Below are positions 1-9,155 of a stretch of 64,000 nt of DNA, piece by piece. The notes below the pieces were generated by a model. The model was not told the DNA's origin. It searched no databases and saw only the letters and a list, made by a program, of their open reading frames with translations. Origin of the DNA: Candidatus Brocadia sp. WS118 (GTDB lineage: Bacteria > Planctomycetota > Brocadiia > Brocadiales > Brocadiaceae). The stretch's first letter is position 1; every line of letters starts with the position of its first letter. The stretch is from positions 1 to 64,000 of the forward strand of contig PHFX01000151.1 of assembly GCA_007618135.1 (NCBI GenBank). The letters are read 5' to 3'. The position numbers were made by a program, and so were the translations under genes.

Positions 1-3000
1 TTTTCCATTCATCTTGCTTTTTGTCTGTTCTCCCCAATATCCTTCCCAATATATCCACTCTTTATCTTTATCTGTCCAATAAGTCATCTCTTCAATTGCG
101 TATGGATATTTTTTAGAACTAGATTGTATTTCACTAATTTCACTTTCAGACATAGAATTTGGGTGCAATACATCCCCGTCACGATCTGTCTTGTCTGTGC
201 ACTTCCAGCAATCAAGAGCCTCTTTCTGATACCATATATGATCACCTGGTGAATTCCAGCATCCATGTCCTCCCAGTGTTACATACACATGGGGATGATT
301 GCCATCTTTACTCACTATATCTTTATTATCTTCATCTTTGTCATCCCATCCAAATGTTACCCCTCCATGGTGGTAGGAAAAGGAAATTCGCTCCGGTTGT
401 TTATTTTCCCCAAGCTCAATTTGAATCATCTCCCAGTCTCCCTCATGTGTATTACCTAATTTCTCTGATGTACCCCAATCATTGTAAACATAAAAAAACC
501 AATATTGCAGGATTATTTTCTCTTTACCATCTTTAGTTTGGCGAGCGTAAACAGTCTGACGCTCTTTCCAATCCTTTTTTACTTTTTTCTTTGCTTCCTT
601 TTTTAGCCGAAGATAATAAACATTAGCATTATATTCATCCATTAATTGCGCTAAAGAAAGCTTTTTGTCTTTATTGTCAAGAACTTGTGCTCCTTCATAT
701 TTTTTACAAGCACCAGTTTTCTTCTTTTTTTTACATTTTTTTTCGTATAATTCTGAATTATCTAACATCACCTCAACATTTGTAGGATGAAAGCGCTCTT
801 GTCCATGCATATATAAAATCGGTGCATGTTTCTTCAGGAGGTCTTCTTCCTCTGTGTTTGTTGTTGTAAAAAACATTTCAGTGCCAAGCGTAGTTCCAGC
901 ACTACTCTTAGCTACGAGTCTATAATAATAAGTAATCCCAGCTGATAACCCGCTTACGCCGATACTTACCGTTGTGTTGTTCGATCCGCTTACATTCTGT
1001 GAAGATGATTTACTGCTATACGACCCACTGCTTTTACCATATTCGAACCATGCCGTTGTTGTCAATCCATTGGCGTTGACAGTACCATTCAGTGTTACTG
1101 AACTTGATGTTATATTCGTTGCCGCACCAGTTGTTATTAGGGGGTTGGGTGATGGTGTAGGTGAAAGCGTGGGAGAAGGGGTAGGTGTGGTTGCAACAGA
1201 TGCAGAAAGATTGCTGTCAAACTTCGATACAAAGGCATCATAGTAACCAAAATAACCAGCATTATAAGATGTATCATATGCACCACTAATTGAGGGAAAG
1301 TCTGATGACGAAGTATCCCCCGTCACATACACATTCCCGCTCGTGTCGAGGGAGAGAGAATAACCATAATCATTCCCCAAAGCATAACCAGACCCACCAC
1401 CCAAATACGTGGAGGTAAGCAGGTTCGCGAGTTCACCGTTCAGCTTCGAGACAAAGATATCATAATCACCACCATTATAAGAGGTATCGTAAGCCCCGCT
1501 CGTCGTAGGAAAGTCTGCTGAATAAGTACTCCCCGTCACATATACATTCCCGCTTGTGTCAAGGGTAAGAAAATAACCATTATCATAACTAGACCCGCCC
1601 AGATACGTGGACACCAGTAGGGTCGTAAGTCCGCTATCCAACTTCGAGACAAAGACATCATTACTACTATTACGAGAGATATCATATGCTCCACCTGTCG
1701 TCGGAAAGTCTGATGAATAAGTATTCCCCGTCACATACACATTCCCGCTTGTGTCGAGGGAGAGAGAATAACCATAATCCCGATCAGATCCGCCCAGGAA
1801 CGTGGAGGCAAGCAAGTTCTTTAATCCACTATTCAGCTTCGAGACAAAGACATCATTACTACTATTACGAGAGATATCATATGCTCCACCTGTCGTGGGA
1901 AAGTCTGATGACGAAGTATCCCCCGTCACATACACATTCCCGCTTATGTCGAGGGCGAGAGACTCACCATCATCCTGACCAGAACCACCCAGGTACGTAG
2001 ATGCCAGCAGGCTCGTCAATCCACTGTCAAGCTTCGATACAAAGACATCATAAGAATCATAACCATTAAAATCGGTATCAAATGCATCGTCTGTCGTGGG
2101 AAAGCCTCCCTCAGTATATCCCGTCACATATACATTGCCACTTGTGTCGAGAGCAAGGCAAAGACCATAATCATTCAAAGCTCCGCCCATGTACGTGGAT
2201 GCAAGCAGACTCGTGAGTCCACTGTCAAGCTTCGAGACAAAGACATCATATGATGGACCACTGTAACCATAGGTATCGTATGCACCGGCCGTAGTGGGAA
2301 AGTCCGTCGACTTAGTATACCCCGTCACATATACATTCCCGCTTGTATCGAGGGTTATAGAATAACCAATTTCATTATGAGTCCCGCCCAGATACGTGGA
2401 TGCAAGTAAGGGGTCGATAACGAGGTCTTTGGTGCGGTCGTAGCTTGCTACGGTAAAACCGTAGGTTCGTGAGGCGCGTCCATTGTCCGTGCCCGTTGGT
2501 TGTGTTTGTTGTGTGTGTCTGTTTTTCGTGTTCGTTTTCTTTGAATACCTTACGGAGGACGGATCACGGTTACGCATCACGTATTTACAATCCACCTCCA
2601 CCCTCTTCCCATTAATCTCCTGATAGGCGACAGGTTTCGTAAATTTTACAGGACCCAGCTCCGTCTCTGCCACAAGTTCGCCGTGTTCATTTACAGACAA
2701 CCCCCTTGCCCCCTTTGTTAAGGGGGATTTTGTGGCAATTCCTCCCCTTGTTCCCTCTCCACCCCCTGCCCCCGCCAGCGGGGGACAACCACCTGTCCCC
2801 CTCACGGAGGGGGATAAAGGGGGAGGATTTTCAGGATATTGTATACCGCTCAGACTTATCTTGATCTGCTCTGGAACAGCGCCTGGTTTTACGTAAAGAA
2901 GTTTTTCCACATTATTCCCATGCGCCTTTAATTTCAGTTCGATGCCATCGTAAATCTCCCCAAGGTTTACCAATTCATACGTGGAGATATTGCTCTTCCA

Positions 3001-3663
3001 TTTGGATGGGTCGTTTCCCTTGAAATAGCTGACCTTTGTTACAGACTCGCCTTCGCCTTTTATCCCAGAAATCTTTGCGCCGATAAATTCCTCTTTCAGT
3101 GCAACGGCGGTGGATTGGGTTGCAGGGACACGGAGCGCTGTGTCCCTACGGGTAAACGGTGAATTGTTTACATGAGATTCTTCGCTCCGCTCAGAATGAC
3201 AAATGGAGGAATTCAAACCGGTATGACAAATGAGGGAATTCGTTTCAGAATAATGAACGGAAAAATTCCATGTGCAAAATGGAAATATAGTACACAAGGC
3301 ATGATGTACAATACATGTGCCTTCTTCCCCCCTATATCCCGTTAATCCTGTATATCCTGTCTCGTTTTTATCAATATTGTAATGCACAAGCGGGGACGCA
3401 TGTGCTGCCGTGTGAGGCAATGAATATACAATATTCCCGTCCTTTGTGACAAACACCGTGCCGCCGAACGTCCTGGCATAAAACGCCACACGTTCATCAA
3501 TCTGCCCCTCATTGGCGACAAAAGGCATCTGAAGTTTCTGTGTCTTTTGCATGACCTCTGCATTCGAAGGTTTGCCTTTGTGCCCGTGTTCCGCCAAAAT
3601 AGTATTTACCAATACCGTTATCAACAACAAGGCTACAGATACTACAAGAACCGCGTTCTTCAT
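1..3663 (-). CDS. Large secreted SBBP beta-propeller-repeat protein with FN3-like and Vps62-like regions (C-terminus outside window)
   Basis: The minus-strand frame is open from an ATG at 3663 to the left edge, so at least 1221 residues are visible and the stop lies outside. I chose 3663 over the in-frame ATG at 3672 because AAGGAG ends nine bases upstream of 3663 but abuts 3672. Residues 1-26 form a signal peptide, so the protein is exported. A conserved N-terminal part (NEGQIDERVAFYA near residue 48) precedes six SBBP repeats (about residues 410-820) carrying LDTSGNVYVTG and DVFVSKL. A T/P-rich linker, a fibronectin-III-like domain (about 840-930) and a Vps62-like region (QYWFFY, HEGDWE, VYVTLGGHG) follow. 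Two low-complexity stretches near residues 145 and 280-320 are dispersed repeats translated in frame. Its leader carries a c-di-GMP riboswitch. A surface or adhesive role is inference. Confidence 0.85.
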   Translation of the reverse strand, partial: MKNAVLVVSVALLLITVLVNTILAEHGHKGKPSNAEVMQKTQKLQMPFVANEGQIDERVAFYARTFGGTVFVTKDGNIVYSLPHTAAHASPLVHYNIDKNETGYTGLTGYRGEEGTCIVHHALCTIFPFCTWNFSVHYSETNSLICHTGLNSSICHSERSEESHVNNSPFTRRDTALRVPATQSTAVALKEEFIGAKISGIKGEGESVTKVSYFKGNDPSKWKSNISTYELVNLGEIYDGIELKLKAHGNNVEKLLYVKPGAVPEQIKISLSGIQYPENPPPLSPSVRGTGGCPPLAGAGGGEGTRGGIATKSPLTKGARGLSVNEHGELVAETELGPVKFTKPVAYQEINGKRVEVDCKYVMRNRDPSSVRYSKKTNTKNRHTQQTQPTGTDNGRASRTYGFTVASYDRTKDLVIDPLLASTYLGGTHNEIGYSITLDTSGNVYVTGYTKSTDFPTTAGAYDTYGYSGPSYDVFVSKLDSGLTSLLASTYMGGALNDYGLCLALDTSGNVYVTGYTEGGFPTTDDAFDTDFNGYDSYDVFVSKLDSGLTSLLASTYLGGSGQDDGESLALDISGNVYVTGDTSSSDFPTTGGAYDISRNSSNDVFVSKLNSGLKNLLASTFLGGSDRDYGYSLSLDTSGNVYVTGNTYSSDFPTTGGAYDISRNSSNDVFVSKLDSGLTTLLVSTYLGGSSYDNGYFLTLDTSGNVYVTGSTYSADFPTTSGAYDTSYNGGDYDIFVSKLNGELANLLTSTYLGGGSGYALGNDYGYSLSLDTSGNVYVTGDTSSSDFPSISGAYDTSYNAGYFGYYDAFVSKFDSNLSASVATTPTPSPTLSPTPSPNPLITTGAATNITSSSVTLNGTVNANGLTTTAWFEYGKSSGSYSSKSSSQNVSGSNNTTVSIGVSGLSAGITYYYRLVAKSSAGTTLGTEMFFTTTNTEEEDLLKKHAPILYMHGQERFHPTNVEVMLDNSELYEKKCKKKKKTGACKKYEGAQVLDNKDKKLSLAQLMDEYNANVYYLRLKKEAKKKVKKDWKERQTVYARQTKDGKEKIILQYWFFYVYNDWGTSEKLGNTHEGDWEMIQIELGENKQPERISFSYHHGGVTFGWDDKDEDNKDIVSKDGNHPHVYVTLGGHGCWNSPGDHIWYQKEALDCWKCTDKTDRDGDVLHPNSMSESEISEIQSSSKKYPYAIEEMTYWTDKDKEWIYWEGYWGEQTKSKMNGK
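1215..2420 (-). repeat. Six tandem SBBP-encoding repeats, about 195 bp each
   Basis: Six units are spaced roughly 190-205 bases apart. Each contains the reverse complement of a sequence encoding LDTSGNVYVTG, seen near 1330, 1545, 1735, 1930, 2130 and 2335. Stretches around 1656-1703 and 1854-1900 are almost identical over more than 40 bases, pointing to recent duplication of whole units. Such arrays can gain or lose units by recombination. Confidence 0.9.
2693..2835. repeat. G/C-tract dispersed repeats translated inside the SBBP protein
   Basis: Runs of CCCCC and GGGGG alternate, with pieces such as CCCCCTTTGTTAAGGGGGAT and GGGGGATAAAGGGGGAGGAT. A similar piece with the shared end GGAGGATTTTCAGG lies in an intergenic region near 19445-19530. 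Within the CDS the element is read in frame as a Pro/Gly-rich insertion with no stop. Confidence 0.75.
3165..3240. repeat. CHSERSEES-type dispersed repeat inside the SBBP protein gene
   Basis: The segment contains GATTCTTCGCTCCGCTCAGA followed by ATGAC, a common dispersed-repeat core, which is translated here on the minus strand as CHSERSEES. Related copies lie in non-coding DNA near 23740 and 34150. Confidence 0.75.
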
Positions 3664-3907
3664 TTTGCTCATCTCCTTTTCTTCCCTTCCGCTAAATCGG
3701 ACGCGCATAAACAATCCCCGTTCAAAGGATACAGAGACAGGTTTGTCGTTCTACTAAGCGCTCAAGACGAAATTCCTAGTGGCCGACTACCACACATTGC
3801 GATGTTGCGCCGGTCCTTTGGTCGGCTTCAATTCACATGATACGCACCGTGATTAGCCAATGGGCGGGGGATAAACCCCCGGGCTACAAATTATTTTCAT
3901 CACTTAA

Positions 3908-3959
3908 ACAAAAAAGCCTTACTGCAAAGATTTTTCCTAAACATCTTCGGCAGTAAGGC
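3908..3959 (-). terminator. Intrinsic terminator (riboswitch expression platform)
   Basis: Reading on the minus strand, GCCTTACTGC (3959-3950) pairs with GCAGTAAGGC (3925-3916). Inner pairs ATCTT/AAGAT extend the stem and a T-run (3915-3910) follows. It lies between the riboswitch aptamer and the SBBP gene, as expected for transcription control. The same arms recur at 28596-28639. Confidence 0.85.
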
Positions 3960-4004
3960 TGTCTTTAGGAGACTACTTCCTTATTGTCCTATGAATTCAC
4001 TTTT

Positions 4005-4082
4005 ATCAACGCACTTCCCTGTACGTCTAAAGACCCTTTGCTTTGCGTCCCCTGATCACTCAGGGTTTGCCTTTATCGTATG
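4005..4082 (-). ncRNA. Cyclic di-GMP-I (GEMM-I) riboswitch aptamer
   Basis: On the minus strand the leader reads AAAGGCAAACC, then a hairpin CCTGA-GTGA-TCAGG capped by a GNRA tetraloop, then GGACGCAAAGC. This is the conserved core of the GEMM-I class. A shorter second helix follows (AAAGGGTCTTTAGACG...). The base just before CAAACC is G, as in c-di-GMP-specific members and unlike the c-GAMP variant, which has A. It is followed by a terminator and then the SBBP gene, so c-di-GMP probably controls read-through into that gene. The P3 arm is short, and a covariance search would settle the boundaries. Confidence 0.82.
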
Positions 4083-4105
4083 TTTTTATTGTTGAAATTA
4101 GTGCA

Positions 4106-4134
4106 TTTGTATCATTTTTGATTTTTTTGTCAAA
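4106..4134 (-). promoter_or_regulatory. Sigma70-type promoter for the riboswitch-SBBP transcript
   Basis: On the minus strand TTGACA (4134-4129) is separated by 17 bases from TACAAA (4111-4106), just upstream of the aptamer. Confidence 0.6.
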
Positions 4135-4163
4135 TAAAAAATATAATAACTATGTTAAATTGC

Positions 4164-5069
4164 TTAATCGGCTAACCTGATAATACCTTCTTCCCGGGCA
4201 ATGCGAAGGGCGTCTGCGAATTCCTTCTCGCTGATACGCCGGTTTATCTCCGGATATTTGTGGGCAAGACCGCAGGGATGATATTGATCCATAATGTTGG
4301 TATAGGTATGGGGAGAAATATTTTGAGCAAGAAATTTCATGATCTTGCGGGTGCCCGCCAATCCGTTTGGCATAACAAGATGCCGGACAATAAGCCCCCG
4401 TTCGGCAATACCACGGTCGTTTACCACCAGGTCGCCTACCTGCCGGTGCATCTCCTTGATGGCTTTCATAGCCACCTGAGGATAGTCCCTCGCCTTGCAC
4501 CACTTGGCGGCAACGTCGCTATCAAAAAATTTAAAATCTGGCATATAGATATCAAAAATCCCTTCTAATAATTGCAGGGTTTCCACGAGGTCGTAGCCGC
4601 CGGTATTATAAACCAACGGAATGTGCAACCCTTTGCTGATGGCAATAGAAAGCGCTTCGAGTATTTGTGGTACAACGTGGGTTGGCGTAACGAAATTGAT
4701 GTTATGGCAGCCCAGGTCTTGTAATTCGATCATCATCTCTGCAAACCGTTCACACGAAACCTCATACCCTTCAGCCAGATGGCTGATATCATAATTTTGG
4801 CAGAATACGCAGCCCAAATTGCACGAGGTAATAAAGATCGTACCCGAACCATGAGCGCCAACCAAAGGGGATTCTTCGCCAAAGTGCGGATGATAACTGG
4901 CAACCTTCGGTAATTTACCAACCTTACACACCCCTAATTTGTTTTCAAGCCGGTTGACCCTGCATCGCCGCGGACATATATTGCACTCGCGCAATAATTC
5001 TTGCGCCTTTTCAATTCTTTCATTGAGCTCACCGGTTCTGTACAAACTTAGATACTTTGGCTGGAACAT
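4164..5069 (-). CDS. PflX-like radical SAM protein (COG1313 family)
   Basis: The protein has 301 residues. The radical SAM cluster motif CNLGCVFC (C83, C87, C90) should bind a [4Fe-4S] cluster and S-adenosylmethionine. The N-terminus has a second cysteine set (C29, C32, C36 in CNICPRRC, plus C48) that is typical of COG1313 proteins related to pyruvate formate-lyase activating enzymes. The substrate of this family is generally unknown, so I assign no reaction. It stands alone between the SBBP leader and ftsH, transcribed away from ftsH. The family call is firm from the motifs, while glycyl-radical activation would be only an analogy. Confidence 0.85.
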   Translation of the reverse strand: MFQPKYLSLYRTGELNERIEKAQELLRECNICPRRCRVNRLENKLGVCKVGKLPKVASYHPHFGEESPLVGAHGSGTIFITSCNLGCVFCQNYDISHLAEGYEVSCERFAEMMIELQDLGCHNINFVTPTHVVPQILEALSIAISKGLHIPLVYNTGGYDLVETLQLLEGIFDIYMPDFKFFDSDVAAKWCKARDYPQVAMKAIKEMHRQVGDLVVNDRGIAERGLIVRHLVMPNGLAGTRKIMKFLAQNISPHTYTNIMDQYHPCGLAHKYPEINRRISEKEFADALRIAREEGIIRLAD

Positions 5070-5156
5070 AAAATATAATCGTTAAAGAAAATATACACGT
5101 GAAACCTCCGCTTTTTGACCTTAAATCTTTGTTTCTCTTTTTCCCTATGTCAACCA

Positions 5157-5184
5157 TAAACCCGGTTCATTAAACCCGGTTCAT
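5157..5184. repeat. Two perfect 14-bp tandem repeats upstream of ftsH
   Basis: TAAACCCGGTTCAT occurs twice back to back. The rest of the roughly 300-base divergent spacer between the radical SAM gene and ftsH is A/T-rich. I see no clear RNA or ORF in it. Confidence 0.8.
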
Positions 5185-5368
5185 TCATAAATTATACGGA
5201 TAAAATTACCAATGCGAAATGACAAATAAAATTCAAATTTAATCCGAACTGATAGAATTATGCGTTGCTAACGTCGTGTATAGTTTGATATAGTTATGCA
5301 AGGTATGGTAACTGTTTGCTGTAATTTGTTTTAGTTTTCAAGAAACAAGCTTTATAAAAATTGGCAAT

Positions 5369-7201
5369 ATGATCAAAAGACATATCTTTCGCATCTCTAT
5401 ATTGGTTTTCCTCTTCCTGACTGTCCTAACCATACACCGTGATGCATTTGCCGTATTCTCAGCGACGGAAAAGATTCCCTACAGTGATTTTAAGGGGCTC
5501 ATCCAGCAGAACAGTCTGGAAGAAGTGATTATAAGCCCCACGACGATCAAAGGTATTTTGAAACCAGAAGAAGGGCAGAAGATAAAGAAAAATATTACAA
5601 CGGTAAAGATCGAAGACCCTGACCTGATCAAGGAACTGATCGCCCACAAGGTAAAATTCTCTGCAACTACCAATGGCGGATGGGGTCAAAGCCTGTTTTT
5701 ACTCTGGTTCATCCCTATGATTATCTTTCTAATTATGATGACGCGTATAAGGAGAGGTGCGCCAGGGGCGGGGCTCATGTCCATTGGCAAGAGCCGGGCC
5801 AACCTCTATATCGACAAGGATACCGGCGTTACCTTTGACGATGTGGCTGGTGTTGATGAGGCCAAGGAGGAATTAAAAGAGGTCATTGATTATTTACAAA
5901 ACCCGCAAAAATATCAACGATTAGGGGGAAAGATTCCCAAAGGGGTATTGCTGGTTGGACCCACGGGTACGGGGAAGACCCTGCTTGCCAAGGCGGTAGC
6001 AGGGGAGGCAAAGGTGCCGTTTTTTTCCATAAGCGGGTCGGGGTTTGTTGAGATGTTTGTGGGAGTAGGCGCCGCCCGGGTAAGGGATTTATTCGCCCAG
6101 GCGCAGGAAAAGGCGCCTTGCATTATTTTTATTGATGAAATGGACGCCCTGGGGAAAGTAAGGGCAGCGTCGCCGGTATCGGGCGGCCATGAAGAACGCG
6201 AAAACACCCTGAATCAGCTTCTCGTTGAAATGGATGGATTTGACACAAAAAAAGGCGTTATCCTCATGGCTGCAACAAACAGGCCGGAAATACTGGATCC
6301 GGCATTATTGAGACCCGGAAGATTTGACCGGCATATCCTGGTCGACAGACCTGATATCAAAGGACGCGAAGAGATACTCAAGGTTCACTGCAAAAATGTA
6401 AAACTTGGAAAGGGCGTTGACATAAAGGTTATTGCTGCCCGCACACCCGGGTTTGTCGGCGCAGACCTGGCCAATGTCGTTAATGAAGCTGCGCTGCTTG
6501 CCGCACGCGTGGGCAAAGATGCCGTGGGAATGGAGAGTTTTGAAGAGGCTATTAACCGAGTGATTGCCGGACTCGAAAAGAAAAAAAAGGTCATGAGCCG
6601 GAAGGAACAGGAGATCATTGCCTATCATGAGTCTGGTCACGCCCTGGTAGCGGAATCAGTTCCTGGTGCCGATAAAGTCCACAGAATTTCGATTATTCCA
6701 CGCGGGATTTCTGCCCTCGGGTATACCTTGCAATTACCTACTGAGGATCGTTATTTACTGACGAGATCGGAATTATTAGACCGGCTTGCCGTGCTGCTGG
6801 GTGGCCGTGTGGCGGAAGAAATTATCTTTCATGAAATCTCTACGGGAGCCCAGAATGATCTGGAACGGGCTACGGACATCGCAATGAGCATGGTTCGCGA
6901 ATATGGCATGAGCGAAAAACTTGGCCCCATGACCTTTCATAATGGCAGGAGACCGCAATTTCTGGAGCTTGGGTATCGCACGAGCCGCGAATTGAGTGAA
7001 GATGTCTCAAAAGACATTGATAATGAGGTCAAGAAGATTGTATTCGACACGCACACCAGGGTAAAAGGCATCCTCACGGAAAATAAAGACCGCCTCGACA
7101 CCCTCGCAAAACTCCTGTTGGAGAAGGAGGTCGTTGAAGGGGACGAACTAAGGAAGCTTATTTCCGGAAATGTCACAACCCAAAAAAGTCCCCATCTTTA
7201 A
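5369..7201 (+). CDS. ftsH: ATP-dependent zinc metalloprotease FtsH
   Basis: The 610-residue membrane AAA+ protease degrades damaged membrane proteins and short-lived regulators. Two transmembrane segments (about residues 7-27 and 106-124) flank a short periplasmic domain. The AAA module has Walker A GPTGTGKT (about 197-204), Walker [11 protein letters not shown] and the substrate pore motif [10 protein letters not shown]. The zinc site HESGH is at residues 420-424. Length is normal for the family. There is no strong Shine-Dalgarno sequence before the ATG. The gene is convergent with the next one, overlapping it by four bases. Anammox genomes often carry several ftsH paralogues, so essentiality of this copy cannot be judged here. 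Confidence 0.97.
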   Translation: MIKRHIFRISILVFLFLTVLTIHRDAFAVFSATEKIPYSDFKGLIQQNSLEEVIISPTTIKGILKPEEGQKIKKNITTVKIEDPDLIKELIAHKVKFSATTNGGWGQSLFLLWFIPMIIFLIMMTRIRRGAPGAGLMSIGKSRANLYIDKDTGVTFDDVAGVDEAKEELKEVIDYLQNPQKYQRLGGKIPKGVLLVGPTGTGKTLLAKAVAGEAKVPFFSISGSGFVEMFVGVGAARVRDLFAQAQEKAPCIIFIDEMDALGKVRAASPVSGGHEERENTLNQLLVEMDGFDTKKGVILMAATNRPEILDPALLRPGRFDRHILVDRPDIKGREEILKVHCKNVKLGKGVDIKVIAARTPGFVGADLANVVNEAALLAARVGKDAVGMESFEEAINRVIAGLEKKKKVMSRKEQEIIAYHESGHALVAESVPGADKVHRISIIPRGISALGYTLQLPTEDRYLLTRSELLDRLAVLLGGRVAEEIIFHEISTGAQNDLERATDIAMSMVREYGMSEKLGPMTFHNGRRPQFLELGYRTSRELSEDVSKDIDNEVKKIVFDTHTRVKGILTENKDRLDTLAKLLLEKEVVEGDELRKLISGNVTTQKSPHL

Positions 7202-7923
7202 GATGATATCTCAAAGAAGAATCCGTTCCCGACTTTTGATCGTATGGTAATCTCTCCAGTACAGTAAAAATAACGTCCTGGCGGCAGAGTTACCTTTCTC
7301 ATGCCTATATTATCAGCAATCTTCGTATAGGAATCCTCCTCCTTATTGAGGACATATTTTTGTGAGGGATAAAAGACGATACTTCCTACAGAATCTTTTG
7401 AATCCACCTGATAAAGCGTCTTTCCTATTACAAGAGGATTATCTACTTGAAAATCGATGATCCTCAAGGCTTGACCTTTAAATACCGTAGGTGTACCTTT
7501 TACGTAAAAACGCCTTTCCTTGCTGCTGCTTTCAAAATAATATTCCGCCTTGTTAATTTCTAAGTAATCACTCTCCCCTACAAGAAAAAGTCCACCATGA
7601 GGAGGTATCTTCCATACAGTAATATCATCTATGGAAAAATCTCTTTTTTCATCAAGAGAAATTGGTATATACGACGGGACATAACCTTCCCTGGCAAAAG
7701 TAAGCTTGATATTACCAGGATTATAATTAACAGAAAACTCTCCTTTTTGGTCGGAAGTAGTTTTTGATTTTGATCCATCGGACAATGCCTCAATATTTGC
7801 CAATGGAATGGGTTTGCCAAAACCATCAATAACCCTTCCACGAAGGGTGCCACTCTCAAAGGCGTACAAGGTCTTTAAAGCGAAAAAAAGAATCATTACC
7901 GAAATACAAATTTTTCTCACCAT
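7198..7923 (-). CDS. Secreted protein with carboxypeptidase-regulatory-like (CarboxypepD_reg) domain
   Basis: The protein has 241 residues. A signal peptide occupies about residues 1-22 ([15 protein letters not shown]). The segment following it ([20 protein letters not shown] ... [13 protein letters not shown]) is the beta-sandwich pattern of the carboxypeptidase regulatory-like family, found in many exported proteins. The C-terminal two thirds resemble nothing I know. The last codons overlap the end of ftsH tail to tail. Function unknown. Confidence 0.7.
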   Translation of the reverse strand: MVRKICISVMILFFALKTLYAFESGTLRGRVIDGFGKPIPLANIEALSDGSKSKTTSDQKGEFSVNYNPGNIKLTFAREGYVPSYIPISLDEKRDFSIDDITVWKIPPHGGLFLVGESDYLEINKAEYYFESSSKERRFYVKGTPTVFKGQALRIIDFQVDNPLVIGKTLYQVDSKDSVGSIVFYPSQKYVLNKEEDSYTKIADNIGMRKVTLPPGRYFYCTGEITIRSKVGNGFFFEISS

Positions 7924-8039
7924 GCTTTTTCTATTCCTTTTGTTAATGTTTATTAGAAGAGACGTATTGAATCTTGGAAAATACCATTCATAATCTTTAA
8001 CAAATTGTAGGTATGATTGTCAAACACTTAAAAATCCTT

Positions 8040-8147
8040 ATGAGTGCAACTATGGTCTTCTTCATCCGCAAAAATGATGATCGAGGTAATATCTGTGCTC
8101 GTGTTCAGTTTAACAATGCTGGAAAAGATCAACCTTTCAGTCGATGA
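8040..8147 (+). pseudogene. Possible relic of a tyrosine-recombinase N-terminal arm domain
   Basis: A 35-codon ORF reads MSATMVFFIRKND then CARVQFNNAGKDQPFS before a stop. This resembles the start of the Arm-DNA-binding domain of Bacteroidetes-type tyrosine recombinases (a K/R-rich strand followed by a short hairpin with a GK turn). Nothing of the core or catalytic domain follows. It lies in the 378-base spacer between 7923 and 8302. The match is by eye and short. Confidence 0.35.
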
Positions 8148-8203
8148 AAGAAACTATATCAAATAATCTCACGCCGGCGAAGCAAAAAGTCTAATTTATT
8201 TAA

Positions 8204-8232
8204 TTGACAAATATTGTACATATTTATATACT
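8204..8232 (+). promoter_or_regulatory. Sigma70-type promoter
   Basis: TTGACA (8204-8209), a 17-base spacer and TATACT (8227-8232), about 90 bases before the start of the secreted protein gene at 8323. Confidence 0.7.
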
Positions 8233-8322
8233 TCATTTTTAATTTTTTACTGCAAAGGCCGATAGTTTGGGCTCAATTCTGGCAAGTATTAAGCAAAAAA
8301 TTTGGGAAGGGATGAGAATTTT

Positions 8323-9045
8323 ATGAAGAGGAAATTGAAGTTTGTTCTTATTGGTTTATTTAGTGCATGTCTTTTTCAGGTAAACAACCTTCATGCAAGT
8401 GAACGTCTCGATGATGGTATCCTGTGGTCAACAAAGGCTGAGATCAATGAAAAATATGGAAAACCAACTTACTTATATTGTGAAGAAGAACCTTTTCGGC
8501 GATATATGATCGTTAAGCCAGAAGAGGAAAATAGCCTTAGGGCAACGTTCTTGTATGACGTTGTGGTTCATGATTTTTATTATCTGAAAAAGAATGGCAA
8601 TGATTTGGAGTACCGGTTTTATTATGGTGAAGATGTGTCTGAAGGAAAAAAAACCTACCGTGTTAAGGAATGCACGATAACATTTCTTAACAATCCTGTT
8701 CCTTTAGGAAAAGTTGCTGAATTAGTTCCCGAGTTCAAACAAGCATACCAATGCACCAAGGTCGTTCAGGAACGTTTGGTTAATTATAACAATATCCGCC
8801 TTATTTTTGTTACGGAAAAGGTTAATGATCTCTCGAAAAAGATTGGGTCATTGTTTGTCGATCCAGATAAAGATATAAAAGATTGGTCCTTATCGTATTC
8901 CGTTATATTGAGTGACGGTGAACCGGAAAACGTGTCATCCAATAGCATGGTTAAGAAAGTTATTATCGCCGTAGATGGTGAATACCGTATTGGAAAAACT
9001 GCAAACGCTTTTCGCTCGAAAATGATAAAAAATCCTTTACCATAA
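8323..9045 (+). CDS. Secreted protein of unknown function
   Basis: I chose the ATG at 8323 over the in-frame TTG at 8302. It puts a clean signal peptide (MKRKLKFVLIGLFSACLF ... LHA, about 25 residues) at the N-terminus, and GGAAGG lies upstream. The mature part is about 215 residues, rich in charged residues and aromatics (RFYYGEDVSEGKKTYR), with two cysteines. I do not recognise a family. It has its own promoter and a terminator, so it is probably monocistronic. Confidence 0.75.
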   Translation: MKRKLKFVLIGLFSACLFQVNNLHASERLDDGILWSTKAEINEKYGKPTYLYCEEEPFRRYMIVKPEEENSLRATFLYDVVVHDFYYLKKNGNDLEYRFYYGEDVSEGKKTYRVKECTITFLNNPVPLGKVAELVPEFKQAYQCTKVVQERLVNYNNIRLIFVTEKVNDLSKKIGSLFVDPDKDIKDWSLSYSVILSDGEPENVSSNSMVKKVIIAVDGEYRIGKTANAFRSKMIKNPLP

Positions 9046-9070
9046 AATAAAAGTGTTTCTTAGAAGTTCA

Positions 9071-9123
9071 AAAAGCAGTAATGATGAATGAATAACTCAT
9101 TTTCTTACTGCTTTTTATTTTTT
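9071..9123 (+). terminator. Intrinsic terminator after the secreted protein gene
   Basis: GCAGTAA (9075-9081) and TTACTGC (9105-9111) with inner ATGA/TCAT pairs form a hairpin followed by TTTTTATTTTTT. The arms match the ends of the two riboswitch terminators in this window. Confidence 0.8.
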
Positions 9124-9155
9124 AGGAAAAACCTTTTAGAGAAGCGGAGGGGTAT

